Source: Cydia pomonella (Eukaryota > Arthropoda > Insecta > Lepidoptera > Tortricidae). From it: a stretch of DNA of 64,000 nucleotides. Each line of letters starts with the position of its first letter. Position 1 is the first letter of the stretch. A program made the translations under genes and the position numbers. The notes beneath the pieces are model-generated. The model made no database searches. It was not told the DNA's origin and saw only the letters and a list, made by a program, of their open reading frames with translations. Below are positions 10,576 through 22,259 of this stretch, in pieces. Location of the stretch: NCBI RefSeq assembly GCF_033807575.1, contig NC_084718.1, positions 17,687,991 through 17,751,990 on the forward strand. The letters are read 5' to 3'.

Positions 10576-11520
10576 TTTACTTTTTTATACCTGCCCGATT
10601 ATCGTTAATATCACCCTCACGGCGTTCACTTTCACTTGTCACGTGATATACCTATGTAGAAATGTCAATATGTGCCATAAAGTTTTTTAAACGCGCATTA
10701 AAAGTGCATATAAACACAGATACAAACAGTGATATTATCAAACAATAGATAGATTATACATACATAAGGAGCACAAAAAATACTTTCACATTAATTTCTA
10801 AACCTACGAAGGAATCTGTGATTTTTTGTTAATTTTCGCATTCCATTTATCTTTATCATACTCATTTTGAAACATAAGCTCGTCTTTCTCTTTCGGTGAG
10901 CGGGAGCTCGTCAGTACGTGCACATTCCGCTTGCCCAGCTAAAGGCAACTTGTACAATTTGTCACAAGATAAGCGCTTCAATTTTGCAACGCCTATAACC
11001 TATCTTGAGTCATAATATCATTATTTTAGCATACAAACAAAAACATTACCACCTTTCGGGTCGGGACAATCGGATAAAAAAGTCCTTGCCATAAAGTGTT
11101 CAATGTTAATAAAAATAACCTGCAATAAAATAAAGCACTCCAAAACACGTTTCAAGTATTTAAAACGTGTGCAAAATGAAAAGTTATGACGGCCCCCGGT
11201 GTGGCCGCCCGCCCCACCGATGCTGTAAATCGCCGCGCTAAGGGCGGGCACATACAAGCGCGTTCAAATATAGGGGTCAATTCGTCACGTGTTAGTTCTT
11301 GTTCGTGACGTGACAGAAAGCTAAGTTTGTGAACATTTTGCGATATCAACGGCGTAGAACAAGGCGGGTGGTTAAAGTACGGAAGTTAAACATTAATTTC
11401 TGTAAAACCTATTGATACGCGCCAGAGTTTCGTATCCACTATGTTTCCGAAATACTGATCTAACTTATAATCTTAACACTGACTAATCTAACTTCCAACT
11501 AGTTTCCTCTCTGTGTATGA
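10576..11520. other. No gene recognised; GC-rich patch
   Basis: Mostly AT-rich, with a GC-rich patch at about 11180-11370 (ggcccccggtgtggccgccc, cgcgctaagggcgggcacat, gtgacgtgacag). This could be a CpG-rich fragment of a repeat or an unrecognised promoter. No coding exon is supported. Confidence 0.3.
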
Positions 11521-11554
11521 GTTTTAAAATCAAAGTTTCATTGACATTTTCAGC

Positions 11555-12787
11555 ATGGTTTTCGAACTTTGTGTGCCACGACAAAGAATTAAAATGACGT
11601 ACAAAAAAAGGCCAAATTGGAAAACTAAAGGTATACTTCAATCCTGTAAGCATAAACGTCAAATACACTGGGCAACTCAAAAAAAGAAAATGTGTACTAA
11701 ACATTTAAACAACTATTTACATTATTGCAAGCTACTAAAAAAAGTAATAAAAACATCTAAAATAATATCCAATGATAAATTTGTAAAAAGTAGTGTAAAT
11801 AAACCCAAAGCAACTTGGGGTCTGATTAAACAGACGACAAGTTCATATAATTCTATTCCAGATTCAATTGACAGGATAGTTGATAAAGGGATAACTTATA
11901 CAAATTCGAACGAAATAGTAGATGTTTTTAATAAATACTACATCAATCTAAATAAGACCGATACCTTACAACTAAATAACTGCAAATCTGTGTCCAAACG
12001 GATCTGTAACAGTATGTTCTTGACTCCTGTTGATTCTCTTGAAAAGATTGTAAACAGCTTAAAAAATAAGAAAAGTTCAGGGTACGATGAAATACCAACA
12101 CAAATTGTTAAAGCATGTATACATTACATAGTTGAACCCCTCGTGTACATAATAAACTTAACGCTCGAGACTGGATGTTACCCGGATGACTTAAAACAAG
12201 CCATTATAAAACCATTACATAAGCAGGGCGCAAAAACTGAAATGGGAAATTTTAGGCCAATAGCTCTACTGCCAACGTTCAGTAAGATATTTGAAAAGGT
12301 GATACATGAACGTCTAACACGGTTTTTATTAAAGAATGATATACTAAACCATTCACAGTTCGGTTTTCAAAAAGGCAAATCAACAACATTAGCCATCTTT
12401 TCAATATTTAAAAATATATGGGACCAAATAAATACGGGAAAAGCCTGCGTTGCTTTAATGCTTGATATGTCAAAAGCATTCGATTGTGTTGTACATGACA
12501 TAATGCTACAACAGTTAGAGCATATTGGCATTAGAGGAAATGCCCTAAAATTGTTCCAGAGTTACTTGTGTGGTAGAAAGCAGGCTCTACAATTGGATAG
12601 TTACAATAAGCAAAATAAAACTATAGAGACACTGTTGTCAGGCTATGAGGAAGTAGTTGTTGGCGTACCTCAAGGAAGCGTACTTGGGCCGCTCTTATTC
12701 CTTATATATCTAAATGACTTTCCCACTATAGCGAACCAATTGTGTGTTCTGTTTGCCGACGACGCCACCATATTTTTTCTCTTGTGA
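11555..12787 (+). pseudogene. LINE reverse transcriptase, N-terminal and palm part
   Basis: This 410-residue frame starts in the linker upstream of the reverse transcriptase (W-K-T-K-G-I...S-C-K-H-K-R). Fingers and palm follow: NKKSSGYDEIP at about 171-181, NFRPIALLPTFSKIFEKV at about 232-249, FGFQKGKSTT at about 269-278, the first catalytic aspartates in LDMSKAFD (303-310), VPQGSVLGPLLF at about 371-382 and the catalytic FADD box at 400-403. The arrangement fits the CR1/L2/Daphne part of the Jockey superfamily. It would copy element RNA at a nicked target. The frame ends six residues after FADDAT because of a frameshift in a T-rich stretch at about 12770-12787. The methionine at 11555 is only the first ATG in a truncated frame, not a true start. 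Confidence 0.85.
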
Positions 12788-13577
12788 TCGTTCCAATATT
12801 ACTTTTCAAAGGGATATAAATGTAGCTCTCACTAAAATTATAGATTGGCTTAACCAGTTAAATCTCAAATTAAATCTAAATAAAACCAAGCTTATTCAGT
12901 TTAGAAACTATGGGACCTCTCCTGTCTCTTTAAGTATTTCGGAATCAGGAACCACTATAGAAGAAGTAAACAGTATTAAATTTCTAGGTGTACAAGTAGA
13001 TTCACATTTAAATTGGAAGACTCACATCGAACAAATAAACAAAAAACTATCCAAAAACTGTTACGCTTTATCCATACTAGCAGAGAATTGCTCTGAAAAT
13101 ATAGTTATTAGTGCCTACTATGGTAACGTGTATCCTCTATTAACCTACGGAGTTATTTTCTGGGGTAATTCTGTGGATGTGAATAAAACATTCATACTCC
13201 AAAAAAGATGCCTAAAAATAATTTATCGAATGAATTTTAGAGATTCACTTCGAGACGTTTTCCGAGAGAAACGTTTCCTTACACTGACCGGAATCTATAT
13301 TCTAGAAGTAAGTTTATTTGTAAAAAAACAGCCTAATTATTTTACAGCTCTCTCTTCAACAAAGTGCAACGCTAGGACGCAATATAGATATAATATTATG
13401 CTACCAAAAATAAACACATCCATATTCAAAAAGAGCACTTTTGTAACAGCAATTCAGGTATTTAATCACCTTCCAGCTGATATTAAGGCACTCGAAGGTA
13501 ACCGATTCCGGGTAAAATTGAAAAACTGGTTACTTAATAAATCATTTTATAGTTTAAAAGAATATTTTGAACATTAA
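12744..13577 (+). pseudogene. LINE reverse transcriptase, C-terminal part in shifted frame
   Basis: This frame continues the protein after FADDAT, resuming at about S-C-D-R-S-N-I-T-F-Q-R-D. It contains the thumb and C-terminal motifs of CR1-like LINEs: INWLNQLNLKLNLNKTK-like at about residues 33-50, IKFLGVQVDSHLNWKTHI at about 78-95, YPLLTYGVIFWGNS at about 131-144 and a W-L-L-N-K-S-F-Y-S-L-K-E-Y end. The overlap with the upstream frame and the absence of any other stop suggest a single indel (or an assembly error in a homopolymer) disabled an otherwise open protein. The same family tail appears on the minus strand at 19530-20184. Confidence 0.85.
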
Positions 13578-13856
13578 TTGGTATGTTATTAATTATCTTT
13601 GCATGCTATTTAAGTTTAGTTCATAAGTTATTTAAGTATTGCATACCCGAAATGGGTAACTGTTGGAACGAATAAATTGTATCAGGATTACCATCTACAA
13701 ATGTACACAGTACTGCAATAAATCATTCTTATTCTTATTCTATTCTATATCAGAAAGTCACCCCAGAATATATTTTGTTGACATTTTATAATTAAAAGCT
13801 ATAACTTTATTCGTTTAATTTGTTAGTGACGAGTTTACTACAGGGACTGAAAAACC

Positions 13857-14222
13857 GCAAAAGACCGGTAACCTAAAATAAAGGTATCAATTGAATAGGT
13901 ATCCAAAGCTAAGGGTACCCGAATAAAATCGCAAAAGACCGATACCTAAGATAAGGGTATCAATTGAATAGGTATCCAAAGCTAACGGTACCCGAATAAA
14001 ATCGCTCAAGACCGATACCTAAACTAAGGGTATCAATTGAAAAGCTATACAACTGTAACGGTACCCGAATAAAATCGCAAACGACCGATACCTACACAAA
14101 GGGTATCAATTGAATAGGTATCCAAAGCTAACGGTACCCGAAGAAAATCGCACAAGACCGATATCTAAACTAAGGGTATCAATTGAAAAACTATATAACT
14201 ATAAGGGTACCCGAATAAATAA
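13857..14222 (+). repeat. Subterminal tandem repeat D1, 73-74-bp unit
   Basis: About five units share cgcaaaagaccgatacctaa, then gggtatcaattgaataggta, then gggtacccgaataaaatcgc. Unit starts near 13856, 13930 and 14003 give the period. A short GGTACC-rich spacer (14223-14295) joins it to array A. Confidence 0.85.
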
Positions 14223-14299
14223 AATGTAATAGGTACATTTTTCAAACGGTACCGCTACAGTTGAAAGGGTACCGTACGGTACCGTTTCAAGTAGACTTC

Positions 14300-16560
14300 T
14301 ACTTTGGAATCCAAGATGGCGGCCGTGCACTCGTCATAAAAGTCGTCATGGATATCGTTTTATAGGTTTTAGGGAGTGAAGATTTCGAAAATGGTGACCA
14401 TTTTGGAATCCAAGATGGCGGCCGTGCACTCTGTCATAAAAGTCGTCATGGATATCGTTTTATAGGTTTTTAGGAGTGCAGATTTCGAAAATGATGACCA
14501 TTTTGGAATCCAAGATGGCGGCCGTGCATTCTGTCATAAAAGTCGTCATGGATATCGTTTTATAGGTTTTAGGGAGTGCAGATTTCGAAAATGATGACCA
14601 TTTTGGAATCCAAGATGGCGGCCGTGCACTCTGTCATAAAAGTCGTCATGGATATCGTTTTATAGGTTTTAGGGAGTGCAGATTTCGAAAATGATGACCA
14701 TTTTGGAATCCAAGATGGCCGCCGTGCACTCTGTCATAAAAGTCGTCATGGATATCGTTTTCTTGGTTTTAGGGAGTGCAGATTTCGAAAATGATGACCA
14801 TTTTGGAATCCAAGATGGCGGCCGGGCACTCTGTCATAAAAGTCGTCATGGATATCGTTTTATAGGTTTTAGGGAGTGCAGATTTCGAAAATGATGACCA
14901 TTTTGGAATCCAAGATGGCGGCCGTGCACTCTGTCATAAAAGTCGTCATGGATATCGTTTTATAGGTTTTAGGGAGTGCAGATTTCGAAAATGATGACCA
15001 TTTTGGAATCCAAGATGGCGGCCGTGCACTCTGTCATAAAAGTCGTCATGGATATCGTTTTATAGGTTTTAGGGAGTGCAGATTTCGAAAATGATGACCA
15101 TTTTGGAATCCAAGATGGCGGCCGTGCACTCTGTCATAAAAGTCGTCATGGATATCGTTTTATAGGTTTTAGGGAGTGCAGATTTCGAAAATGATGACCA
15201 TTTTGGAATCCAAGATGGCGGCCGTGCACTCTGTCATAAAAGTCGTCATGGATATCGTTTTATAGGTTTTAGGGAGTGCAGATTTCGAAAATGATGACCA
15301 TTTTGGAATCCAAGATGGCGGCCGTGCACTGTCATAAAAGTCGTCATGGATATCGTTTTATAGGTTTTAGGGAGTGCAGATTTCGAAAATGATGACCATT
15401 CTAGAATCCAAGATGGCGGCGTGCACTATGTCATAAAAGTCGTCATGGATATCGTTTATAGGTTTTAGGGAGTGCAGATTTCGAAAATGATGACCATTTT
15501 GGAATCCAAGATGGCGGCCGTGCACTCTGTCATAAAAGTCGTCATGGATATCGTTTTATAGGTTTTAGGGAGTGCAGATTTCGAAAATGATGACCATTTT
15601 GGAATCCAAGATGGCGGCCGTGCACTCTGTCATAAAAGTCGTCATGGATATCGTTTTATAGGTTTTAGGGAGTGCAGATTTCGAAAATGATGACCATTTT
15701 GGAATCCAAGATGGCGGCCGTGCACTCTGTCATAAAAGTCGTCATGGATATCGTTTTATAGGTTTTAGGGAGTGCAGATTTCGAAAATGATGACCATTTT
15801 GGAATCCAAGATGGCGGCAGGGCACTCTGTCATAAAAGTCGTCATGGATATCGTTTTGTAGGTTTTAGGGAGTGCAGATTTCGAAAATGATGACCATTTT
15901 GGAATCCAAGATGGCGGCCGTGCACTCTGTCATAAAAGTCGTCATGGATATCGTTTTATAGGTTTTAGGGAGTGCAGATTTCGAAAATGATGATCATTTT
16001 GGAATCCAAGATGGCGGCCGTGCATTCTGTCATAAAAGTCGTCATGGATATCGTTTTATAGGTTTTAGGGAGTGCAGATTTCAAAATGATGATCATTTTG
16101 GAATCCAAGATGGCGGCCGTGCACTCTGTCATAAAAGTCGTCATGGATATCGTTTTATAGGTTTTAGGGAGTGCAGATTTCGAAAATGATGACCATTTTG
16201 GAATCCAAGATGGCGGCCGTGCACTCTGTCATAAAAGTCGTCATGGATATCGTTTTATAGGTTTTAGGGAGTGCAGATTTCGAAAATGATGACCATTTTG
16301 GAATCCAAGATGGCGGCCGTGCACTCTGTCATAAAAGTCGTCATGGATATCGTTTTATAGGTTTTAGGGAGTGCAGATTTCGAAAATGATGACCATTTTG
16401 GAATCCAAGATGGCCGCCGTGCACTCTGTCATAAAAGTCGTCATGGATATCGTTTTATAGGTTTTAGGGAGTGCAGATTTCGAAACTGAAGACCATTCTG
16501 GAATCCAAGATGGCGGCGGTGCATTATGTCATAAAAGTCGTCATGATATCATTTTATGGG
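14300..16560 (+). repeat. Satellite array A, 100-bp unit
   Basis: About 23 nearly identical units. Each holds aatccaagatggcggccgtg, ctgtcataaaagtcgtcatg, gatatcgttttataggtttt and agggagtgcagatttcgaaa. The period is exactly 100 bp over long stretches, with a few shortened units near 15330-15470, 16080 and 16540. High identity suggests recent amplification or ongoing homogenisation. Open frames inside the array are by-products of a unit with few stops and are not called as genes. Confidence 0.95.
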
Positions 16561-17042
16561 TTTGATGAAAAAAAAAATGAGTTTCAGTTCTAACCCCTAA
16601 TTTTTTTTTAGCTTCTTACTAGATCTCATTCAAACCAAGCATGGTAATTTACATGATATATTTTTACAGAAGGGGGAGACACACATTTTACCACTTTGGA
16701 AGTGTCTCTCGCGCAAACTATTTATTTTAGATAAAAATGATATTGGGAACCTCAATATATTTTTCGAAGACCTATCCATAGATATCCCACACGTATGGGT
16801 TTGTGGAAAAAAAGAATTTGAGTTTCAGTTGTAAGTATGGGGAACCCCCAAAATATATTTTTTTCTTTCTCTTTTTGTGTTAAACTTAATGCGGTTCATA
16901 TAATACATCTACTTACCATGGTTCAACAGTATAGTTCTTATAGTTTCGGAAAAATGTGGCTGTGATATAAACGGACAGACAGACAGACATGACGAATCCA
17001 TAAGGGTTCCGTTTTTTGCCATTTGGCTACGGAACCCTAAAA
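16561..17042 (+). repeat. AGGGTTCCG repeat variant inserted in array A
   Basis: It ends acggacagacagacagacat, then agggttccg...cggaaccct and an A run, matching the 3' end of the repeat at 6628-7320. Array A sequence resumes directly after it (acgatgaccatcttggattt at 17043), so it interrupted the satellite. Two internal copies of gagtttcagtt are about 0.25 kb apart. Confidence 0.6.
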
Positions 17043-17298
17043 ACGATGACCATCTTGGATTTCAAAATATTAATTATTTTACAGTTATTATTCGGTTTCA
17101 CTGATAAAGTGTGTGGGCCACTTTATCATTTACACTCATACTTACACTACGCTTAACTAATATTAATTCACTTATACGTATTTTCTATTTATATCTTTCT
17201 TCCGTATTAATATTACCTTCTGTGTTACTATCATCCGAACTTTGGACATTCCTTCTTTGTTGTTCATAATTGAATAATTGACATCATAGTAGTACTGA

Positions 17299-17403
17299 GG
17301 GTCTACCGCGAAACACGAAAATCGAAGTTTCGTTATTTGCCTCTCTATCATTCGAGCGATAAAGAGGCAAATATCGAAATTTCGATTTTCGCGATAGGCC
17401 TCT
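17299..17403. repeat. Palindromic MITE, CCGCGAAA family, copy 5
   Basis: The arms ctaccgcgaaacacgaaaat and atttcgattttcgcgataggc are nearly complementary through the whole length, with a central tttgcctctctatc...gataaagaggcaaat pair. Together with copy 2 it forms a shorter subfamily. Confidence 0.75.
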
Positions 17404-17923
17404 CTAAAAAAACCGCCTTAATGCATCAATGTCATAGTGAAAACTTCTCAACGCGAATTTACATTCGCGGCTCGTGGCTCGGCTAGTCTCGTGTCCCGGC
17501 CACAGCTCGTGAGCTCCTTGAGTCAATGTACACACTCTCGCCTCATGGTTCGGCTTGCGGCTCGTCTCATGTCTCGGCCCCTAAACTCGTCGAACTAATC
17601 AAAGTATGGCATAAGTCATCTTTGAGTTGTTGCAATTACATTGCGATTAATAAAATTTGAATTTAAATGACGTTATGGATCGGAAGCCGACGGCCTACTG
17701 ACTTGAAAGGGTGTCTCAGCCTCATCACTACAAACTTCAATTGGCAAATGTGAAATGTTGGAAGTAAGACCAAAGGGTAAAGTAAGTATATAAGTAAAGA
17801 GAGCCCAGAGAGAGAGAGAAAAACTAATTTCGAAACGCTATCTCTTATTTGGATCCGAATCCAACTATGATTGTGTGCGTGCACATCTACATATGTATCC
17901 GTATGTGTAAATACTTTCGTCGT

Positions 17924-18053
17924 ACATAATATTAGGTCTACTTGGGTGGTTTACCAGTTAATTTTTTGTAACTTTAATAGCTTTTTGTTTACAAGATATC
18001 AAACAAAATATTGACTTCTAAACCGCCGAACTCAAGTAGACCTAATATTATGT
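17924..18053. repeat. Palindromic MITE with ATAATATTAGGTCTACTTG ends
   Basis: The left end acataatattaggtctactt pairs with the right end agtagacctaatattatgt. The inner part (gggtggttta against taaaccgccg) continues the inversion. Confidence 0.8.
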
Positions 18054-19007
18054 AGAAAAGATTTTAAAATAATGAAATCCAAATAAGTACACAAAGACAT
18101 ACTTTATAGTATAGCCAGTTTATTGCTTTCAATTTGATATACAAGATAGTAGTAAAAGACTAAAGGTTGGAAGTACTTGCAGCGTCTGATTCTTTTTGGA
18201 ACTGTTCTTCTTTTTACCTTTGTTCATCTTTGTGTACAAAGATGCATTAGCTTCGTCTTCTGTGAGTTGAGACTCGGTCTGACCTATAGAACTCTTTCAT
18301 GTGCGCATAACTGACTTGCCTAGTTCTCAGCTGAGCGTTTCTTCTTTGACCTTAACATCCAAGATATTCAGGAGGTAAAGTAAGGACAGGTAAAGTGAAC
18401 ATTAGGAGAATTCTTGGTAATTTCGTCTCGCTCTGTAGCTCAGTAAACAATACGCTCCAGATATTATTTAAAATAAACACATGAGTAATGATGGGGCTTC
18501 GGGTCCTTCTTGTACTTATGAATTTCAGGCATACGACGCGACGTATGTCTTGTCTACGCACGTGCTTACGTCCATAGATTCACTCTATCTCGACTTACTT
18601 AGCGGTATAAAAATAAAAACACACAAATCTTTGCAGAGTGTCATCGGATATGTTTGTCGTAAACAAAATTAAGATAATTTTAAAGGTCTTTATCATAGCT
18701 AGCCTTTTCATCGCTGCATGAGCGCCAGATTGTATTTTCCTCCCGGCATTGCTTGAACAGTGTAAAATTTTTAAACGTCCAGGTTTTGTATCATTTTTTG
18801 AGATTCTAATTTTATTTGAATTTGACTCATGTTTAATGCTTGTTCCGATTTTACTCTGCTCTGCTATGCCCTTTAAAATTAATAGAGAAATAATATAAGT
18901 ATATATCAATAATATCTCTGTTTCCGATATTAATTTGTTCTGACAGTAAATAACAGTTGCTACGTAACAACCATGTAACAACATTATGAATTAAGAAACG
19001 TCTTGAC

Positions 19008-20305
19008 TACGGAAGGTGGAGATAAGGAATGGAATTTCCATATACCAAAAAGTGTCAACAAAAAACCTTAAATAGGTGGCGCCACAATACCTAGAAGAAT
19101 ACTTGAAAAAGATCAAATCATAGACAGCGCACTTCACTCTGTCAATAACGCCTAAGTTCTTCAATCAAATCAATCAATATCATTTATTTGCAAGAATACT
19201 TAATTATAGTTACCGGATATTCTTGTAGAATATTGTACAGTATTCTATCGTAATTAAACGATGCGCAAATTTTATTGTACAATAATTTTTTAGTCCAACA
19301 CAATGTGTTAGACTGAAAATAACTATACTATTAAATTTAATTAAATTGCATGCAATAACAATTACAATAAATAGATTAGACTATAAAAATTGCATAGCAC
19401 ATATCATTACATCAATTGGACTAATATCAATACAAAACATAACATTACATAAGTTGATTATCATTCTATAACACTGGTTCATTATCATTACATTACATAA
19501 GATTTATATTGGATTATTAATAATATTGTTAATTATTTGCATGATTGTGTTCAATAAACTCCTTGACACTATAGAAACAGTGTTCTAATAGAAAGCTTGT
19601 CATTTTCTTCCTAAACTGAGTTTTTTTTAGACATCTTAAATTAACAGGCACACTGTTGTATAGTAGGATACACATATTATAGGCGTTATTTTTGTATATA
19701 GCCTTGTAGCATCTTGGCTGATATATTAGATTTTGATATTGAGATCTCTGAGTTTCTGAGAAGAACTCAGATCTCATTTTAAATATATCTGGGCGATCCT
19801 TTACAAATAGACACGCTTTTAAAATATACATGCATGGTAATGGCAGTATCTTTAATGTTTTAAAAAGTGGCCGGCAGCTATCTGTCACCCATACTCCCAT
19901 TATTGCACGTATGCACTTCTTTTGTAACAGGAAGGCTCTTTCAGCATCTACAGAGTTAAAGTAGCAATCTATAATTAAGCACCGAGGACACATAACCATG
20001 ATAGGCTGTCATCGACGCCGCAGCATTAATTGTGCGTCTCAGATTCCTCAACGCAAATACGAATCGATCTAATCTGCTGCAGACATAATCAACATACTCC
20101 TTCCAATTAAGATGCTGGTCAATATATAATCCCAAAAACTTAATACTTTCACAACTTGATATAGAAAAATTATTATAATTAATATTCTTAGCTACTCTAG
20201 CGCTATTCTGGAGTGATTTGGAACTATTATTTATAGCTGACCACTGGACACTTTTTGCATAAGTTCTGCCTATGGAGATTGCGTTCCTTAACTCTACCGT
20301 CCATA
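19008..20305 (-). mobile_element. TATGGAAGG element copy split by a LINE
   Basis: The two ends are tacggaaggtggagataagg at 19008 and its partner ending ccgtccata at 20305. They are flanked by the identical 8-bp sequence gtcttgac at 19000-19007 and 20306-20313, a target-site duplication. Removing the LINE at 19161-20184 leaves about 270 bp that matches the copy at 7384-7645. No transposase is present. An 8-bp duplication with TIRs of this length is compatible with hAT- or P-like families; the ends do not decide between them. Confidence 0.8.
19161..20184 (-). pseudogene. 5'-truncated CR1-like LINE inserted in a MITE
   Basis: Read on the minus strand, the frames carry the C-terminal reverse transcriptase motifs ESIKFLGLYIDQHLNWKEYV, then AFALRNLRRTI-like, then LLWGNSVDAE-like, then LQKKCIRAIMG and a C-terminal FYSVKEFIEHN. 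The protein is split near 19970-20000 by a frameshift. The 3' end is a TTGATTGATTTGATTGA tail at 19161-19190. A 5-bp target duplication, ttctt, is seen at 19157-19161 and 20185-20189. It belongs to the same broad family as the LINE at 11.5-13.7 kb. Only the 3' kilobase is present, so it cannot move on its own. Confidence 0.85.
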
Positions 20306-20364
20306 GTCTTGACATTCGAGGTATATGCAACCTTTTTAATGTAGTATATATATGCCTTTAAATT

Positions 20365-22045
20365 TATGGAAGGTGGAGGTAAGGAATACAATCTCCATAG
20401 GCAGAACTGTTGCAAAAGTGTCCAGCTGTCAGCTATAACTAATTGTTCCGAATCTCTTCAGAGTAACGCTAGAGTAGCTAAGAACCTAGGCGTTATTGAC
20501 GGAGTGAAGTGCGCTGTCTATGATTTGAATTTTGAAGTGAAAACATCTTTAGCGGTGCTGTGCACTTTTTGTGATGGGGAATAATTTTTAAACTCGCGAC
20601 AGGTCACGTGACCGTCAGATTCGTCAGATTGAACATCGATCAATCGACAACCTGATCGAAAAACTGTTACAATGTCATTGAAGCCAGTAGACCGCCGGCG
20701 CGGCGTAGGTGAGGAAGTATAATATTTTACCACATAAATGATACTACTTTTATACTGATAATTAAAGCAATTTGTTCAAAATTAGTCCCTAACCATTCCA
20801 AAATATCAAAAATGCACAACGTTAATATTCAAGTTTTCACTTCTGCTGGCACTCCCGGAGTGCAACCCGTTGTTTTTATTATAATATTCTAGGTATTGTA
20901 CCACCACCTATTGAAGTCGTGTCCAATGCACGCAGCGACATAGACGTATTGATGATTAAATAATGAATTAATTGCGAAATTAGCGCGGCTCGGCCGCAGC
21001 TAGCGAAATGACGCGATGAGTGCCTTCGGACAGAGTGCACCTATCGTGAACGAGCTCCTCGCCTTTCTGCAACAGAAGCTGCTGCTGAAAGGAGTGATGG
21101 ACACGGTGTCTGCTGGTCACATCTGTTCGTCGAAGACATTTGTGCAGCAAATAAGGTGCTGCACCAGTCCTTTGGGATCGCCGGCACGTTTGTACCTCAC
21201 TGGAGAGGAGATGAAATCGGGAAGAAGACCCTTGAGGACATCATAAAAGTTCTAAGGGAGAATGAAGACCGGATTCCGGAGTTTATGACGACGGCCCTCC
21301 AGTCTGTCATCCCATATTCCGGATCATGACACTACCGACCGAGTTACGCAACGCAGTCATCAGTTTGCAAAACAGTGTCCTCGAAAAGCAAGCCACGAGC
21401 ACCGAGCCGGTCAGTTTGCGAGTTACGGACACTGTCAAATGTGTCGCATTAGCCGTGTTGCTGCCCGCGAGCCTCCCGCGCGCGCGCTCTCCCCCGCCTC
21501 CTCCAAATCACGTCATCGTGTTTACGCGGATGTCGTCGCCGGTCCGAAATTCGCATCAAACCTGGTTAGTGTACCTGTAAAGGGTACTGAAGAGCGAGCG
21601 ACTCCCAAAGGAGAAGGCGCGCACGGCGCCTCGTAAGACTCAGTGTGGTACCGCTGAACCGGCTAATTCTGGATTGCGGATTGCTACACCGAGTAAGGCT
21701 CTGTACGTATCGCGCTTGCATTACACCGCCACGGCTGCTGAAGTGGCGGAGTGTGTACACCAGAAGACCGGCTACACGCTGAGGGTGTTCCAGCTTCGAT
21801 CGCGCCACTACGTGCACTTCAACTCTTTTGTGGTGCGCGTGCCGCGACCGCCGCAGGGGACCATCGAATGCGCCGACTTCTGGCCGAAGGGTGTTGGTGT
21901 TTCGGAGGTTCCGAGGCAAACTGCCGAATCCGACACAAGAACAGCCGATTCAACGGCGCCACGCCGTTTTGTCACCTAAATAGTGTTAGACGTTCATTTT
22001 TTGGTAGGTCCATGGAGATTGTATTCCTTACCTCCACCTTCCATA
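20365..22045 (+). mobile_element. Large TATGGAAGG element with 34-bp TIRs and cargo
   Basis: The terminal repeats TATGGAAGGTGGAGGTAAGG... at 20365-20398 and the exact inverse at 22012-22045 are identical over the 33 bp compared. They are flanked by the 8-bp duplication tttaaatt at 20357-20364 and 22046-22053. The first 160 bp match the small copies (7384, 19008); after about 20528 the sequence differs and holds a degraded retroelement ORF1-like gene (21016-21980). Either the retroelement inserted into a MITE, or this is a longer family member with captured sequence. Confidence 0.75.
21016..21980 (+). pseudogene. Degraded retroelement ORF1 / gag-like protein gene
   Basis: Three frames together resemble an ORF1-type protein common in lepidopteran retroelements. 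An N-terminal helical part starts MSAFGQSAPIVNELLAFLQQ (21016). A second piece reads KTLEDIIKVLRENEDRIPEF (about 21215-21290). The C-terminal part (21674-21980) reads ALYVSRLHYTATAAEV, then RSRHYVHFNSFVVRVP and CADFWPKG, an RNA-recognition-like fold of the kind found in LINE ORF1 or gag proteins. Frameshifts and stops separate the pieces, so it is dead. It is much more GC-rich than its surroundings, which marks it as foreign to the small MITE that encloses it. No reverse transcriptase lies nearby. Confidence 0.55.
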
Positions 22046-22259
22046 TTTAAATTGTATCAATTTTATAGTGACATCTGCATAGGTGGCGTAGTTTGCATAA
22101 TCGGAAGTCGACTTTAAGCAAAAGTAATAGATGCCTCGATTCAATTAATAGAAATCGCCCCCATCTTTACTAATGTTAACTACATTTCTAAGTGTCGCCC
22201 CATGAGTAAGACTGACACTGACAAGGCAAGAGTCGAGACGCGAGTGCAAGACATTAATC

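Larger units (their letters stand above)
11521..13745 (+). mobile_element. 5'-truncated CR1/L2-like LINE
   Basis: The body encodes a reverse transcriptase split over two overlapping frames (11555-12787 and 12744-13577), followed by an A-rich 3' UTR and a TTCTTATTCTTATTC microsatellite tail at about 13725-13745. The endonuclease domain is missing, so the copy is 5'-truncated, as is usual after target-primed reverse transcription. It lies just outside the left end of the satellite-armed element at 13841. Confidence 0.85.
17069..18999. other. Unique-like DNA with two MITEs; no gene recognised
   Basis: A CCGCGAAA MITE (17299-17403) and a second palindromic MITE (17924-18053) are annotated separately. 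At about 17450-17590 a cggctcgtggctcgg / ggctcgtctcatgtctcgg repeat occurs. Longer open frames such as 18595-18984 on the minus strand show no recognisable protein features. Confidence 0.4.

Noticed and set aside
14676..14894. Open frame inside array A
   Set aside because: It arises from a repeated unit with few stops and no protein features.
18595..18984. 129-residue minus-strand frame
   Set aside because: Low-complexity AT-rich composition with no recognisable domain, initiation context or relation to nearby elements.
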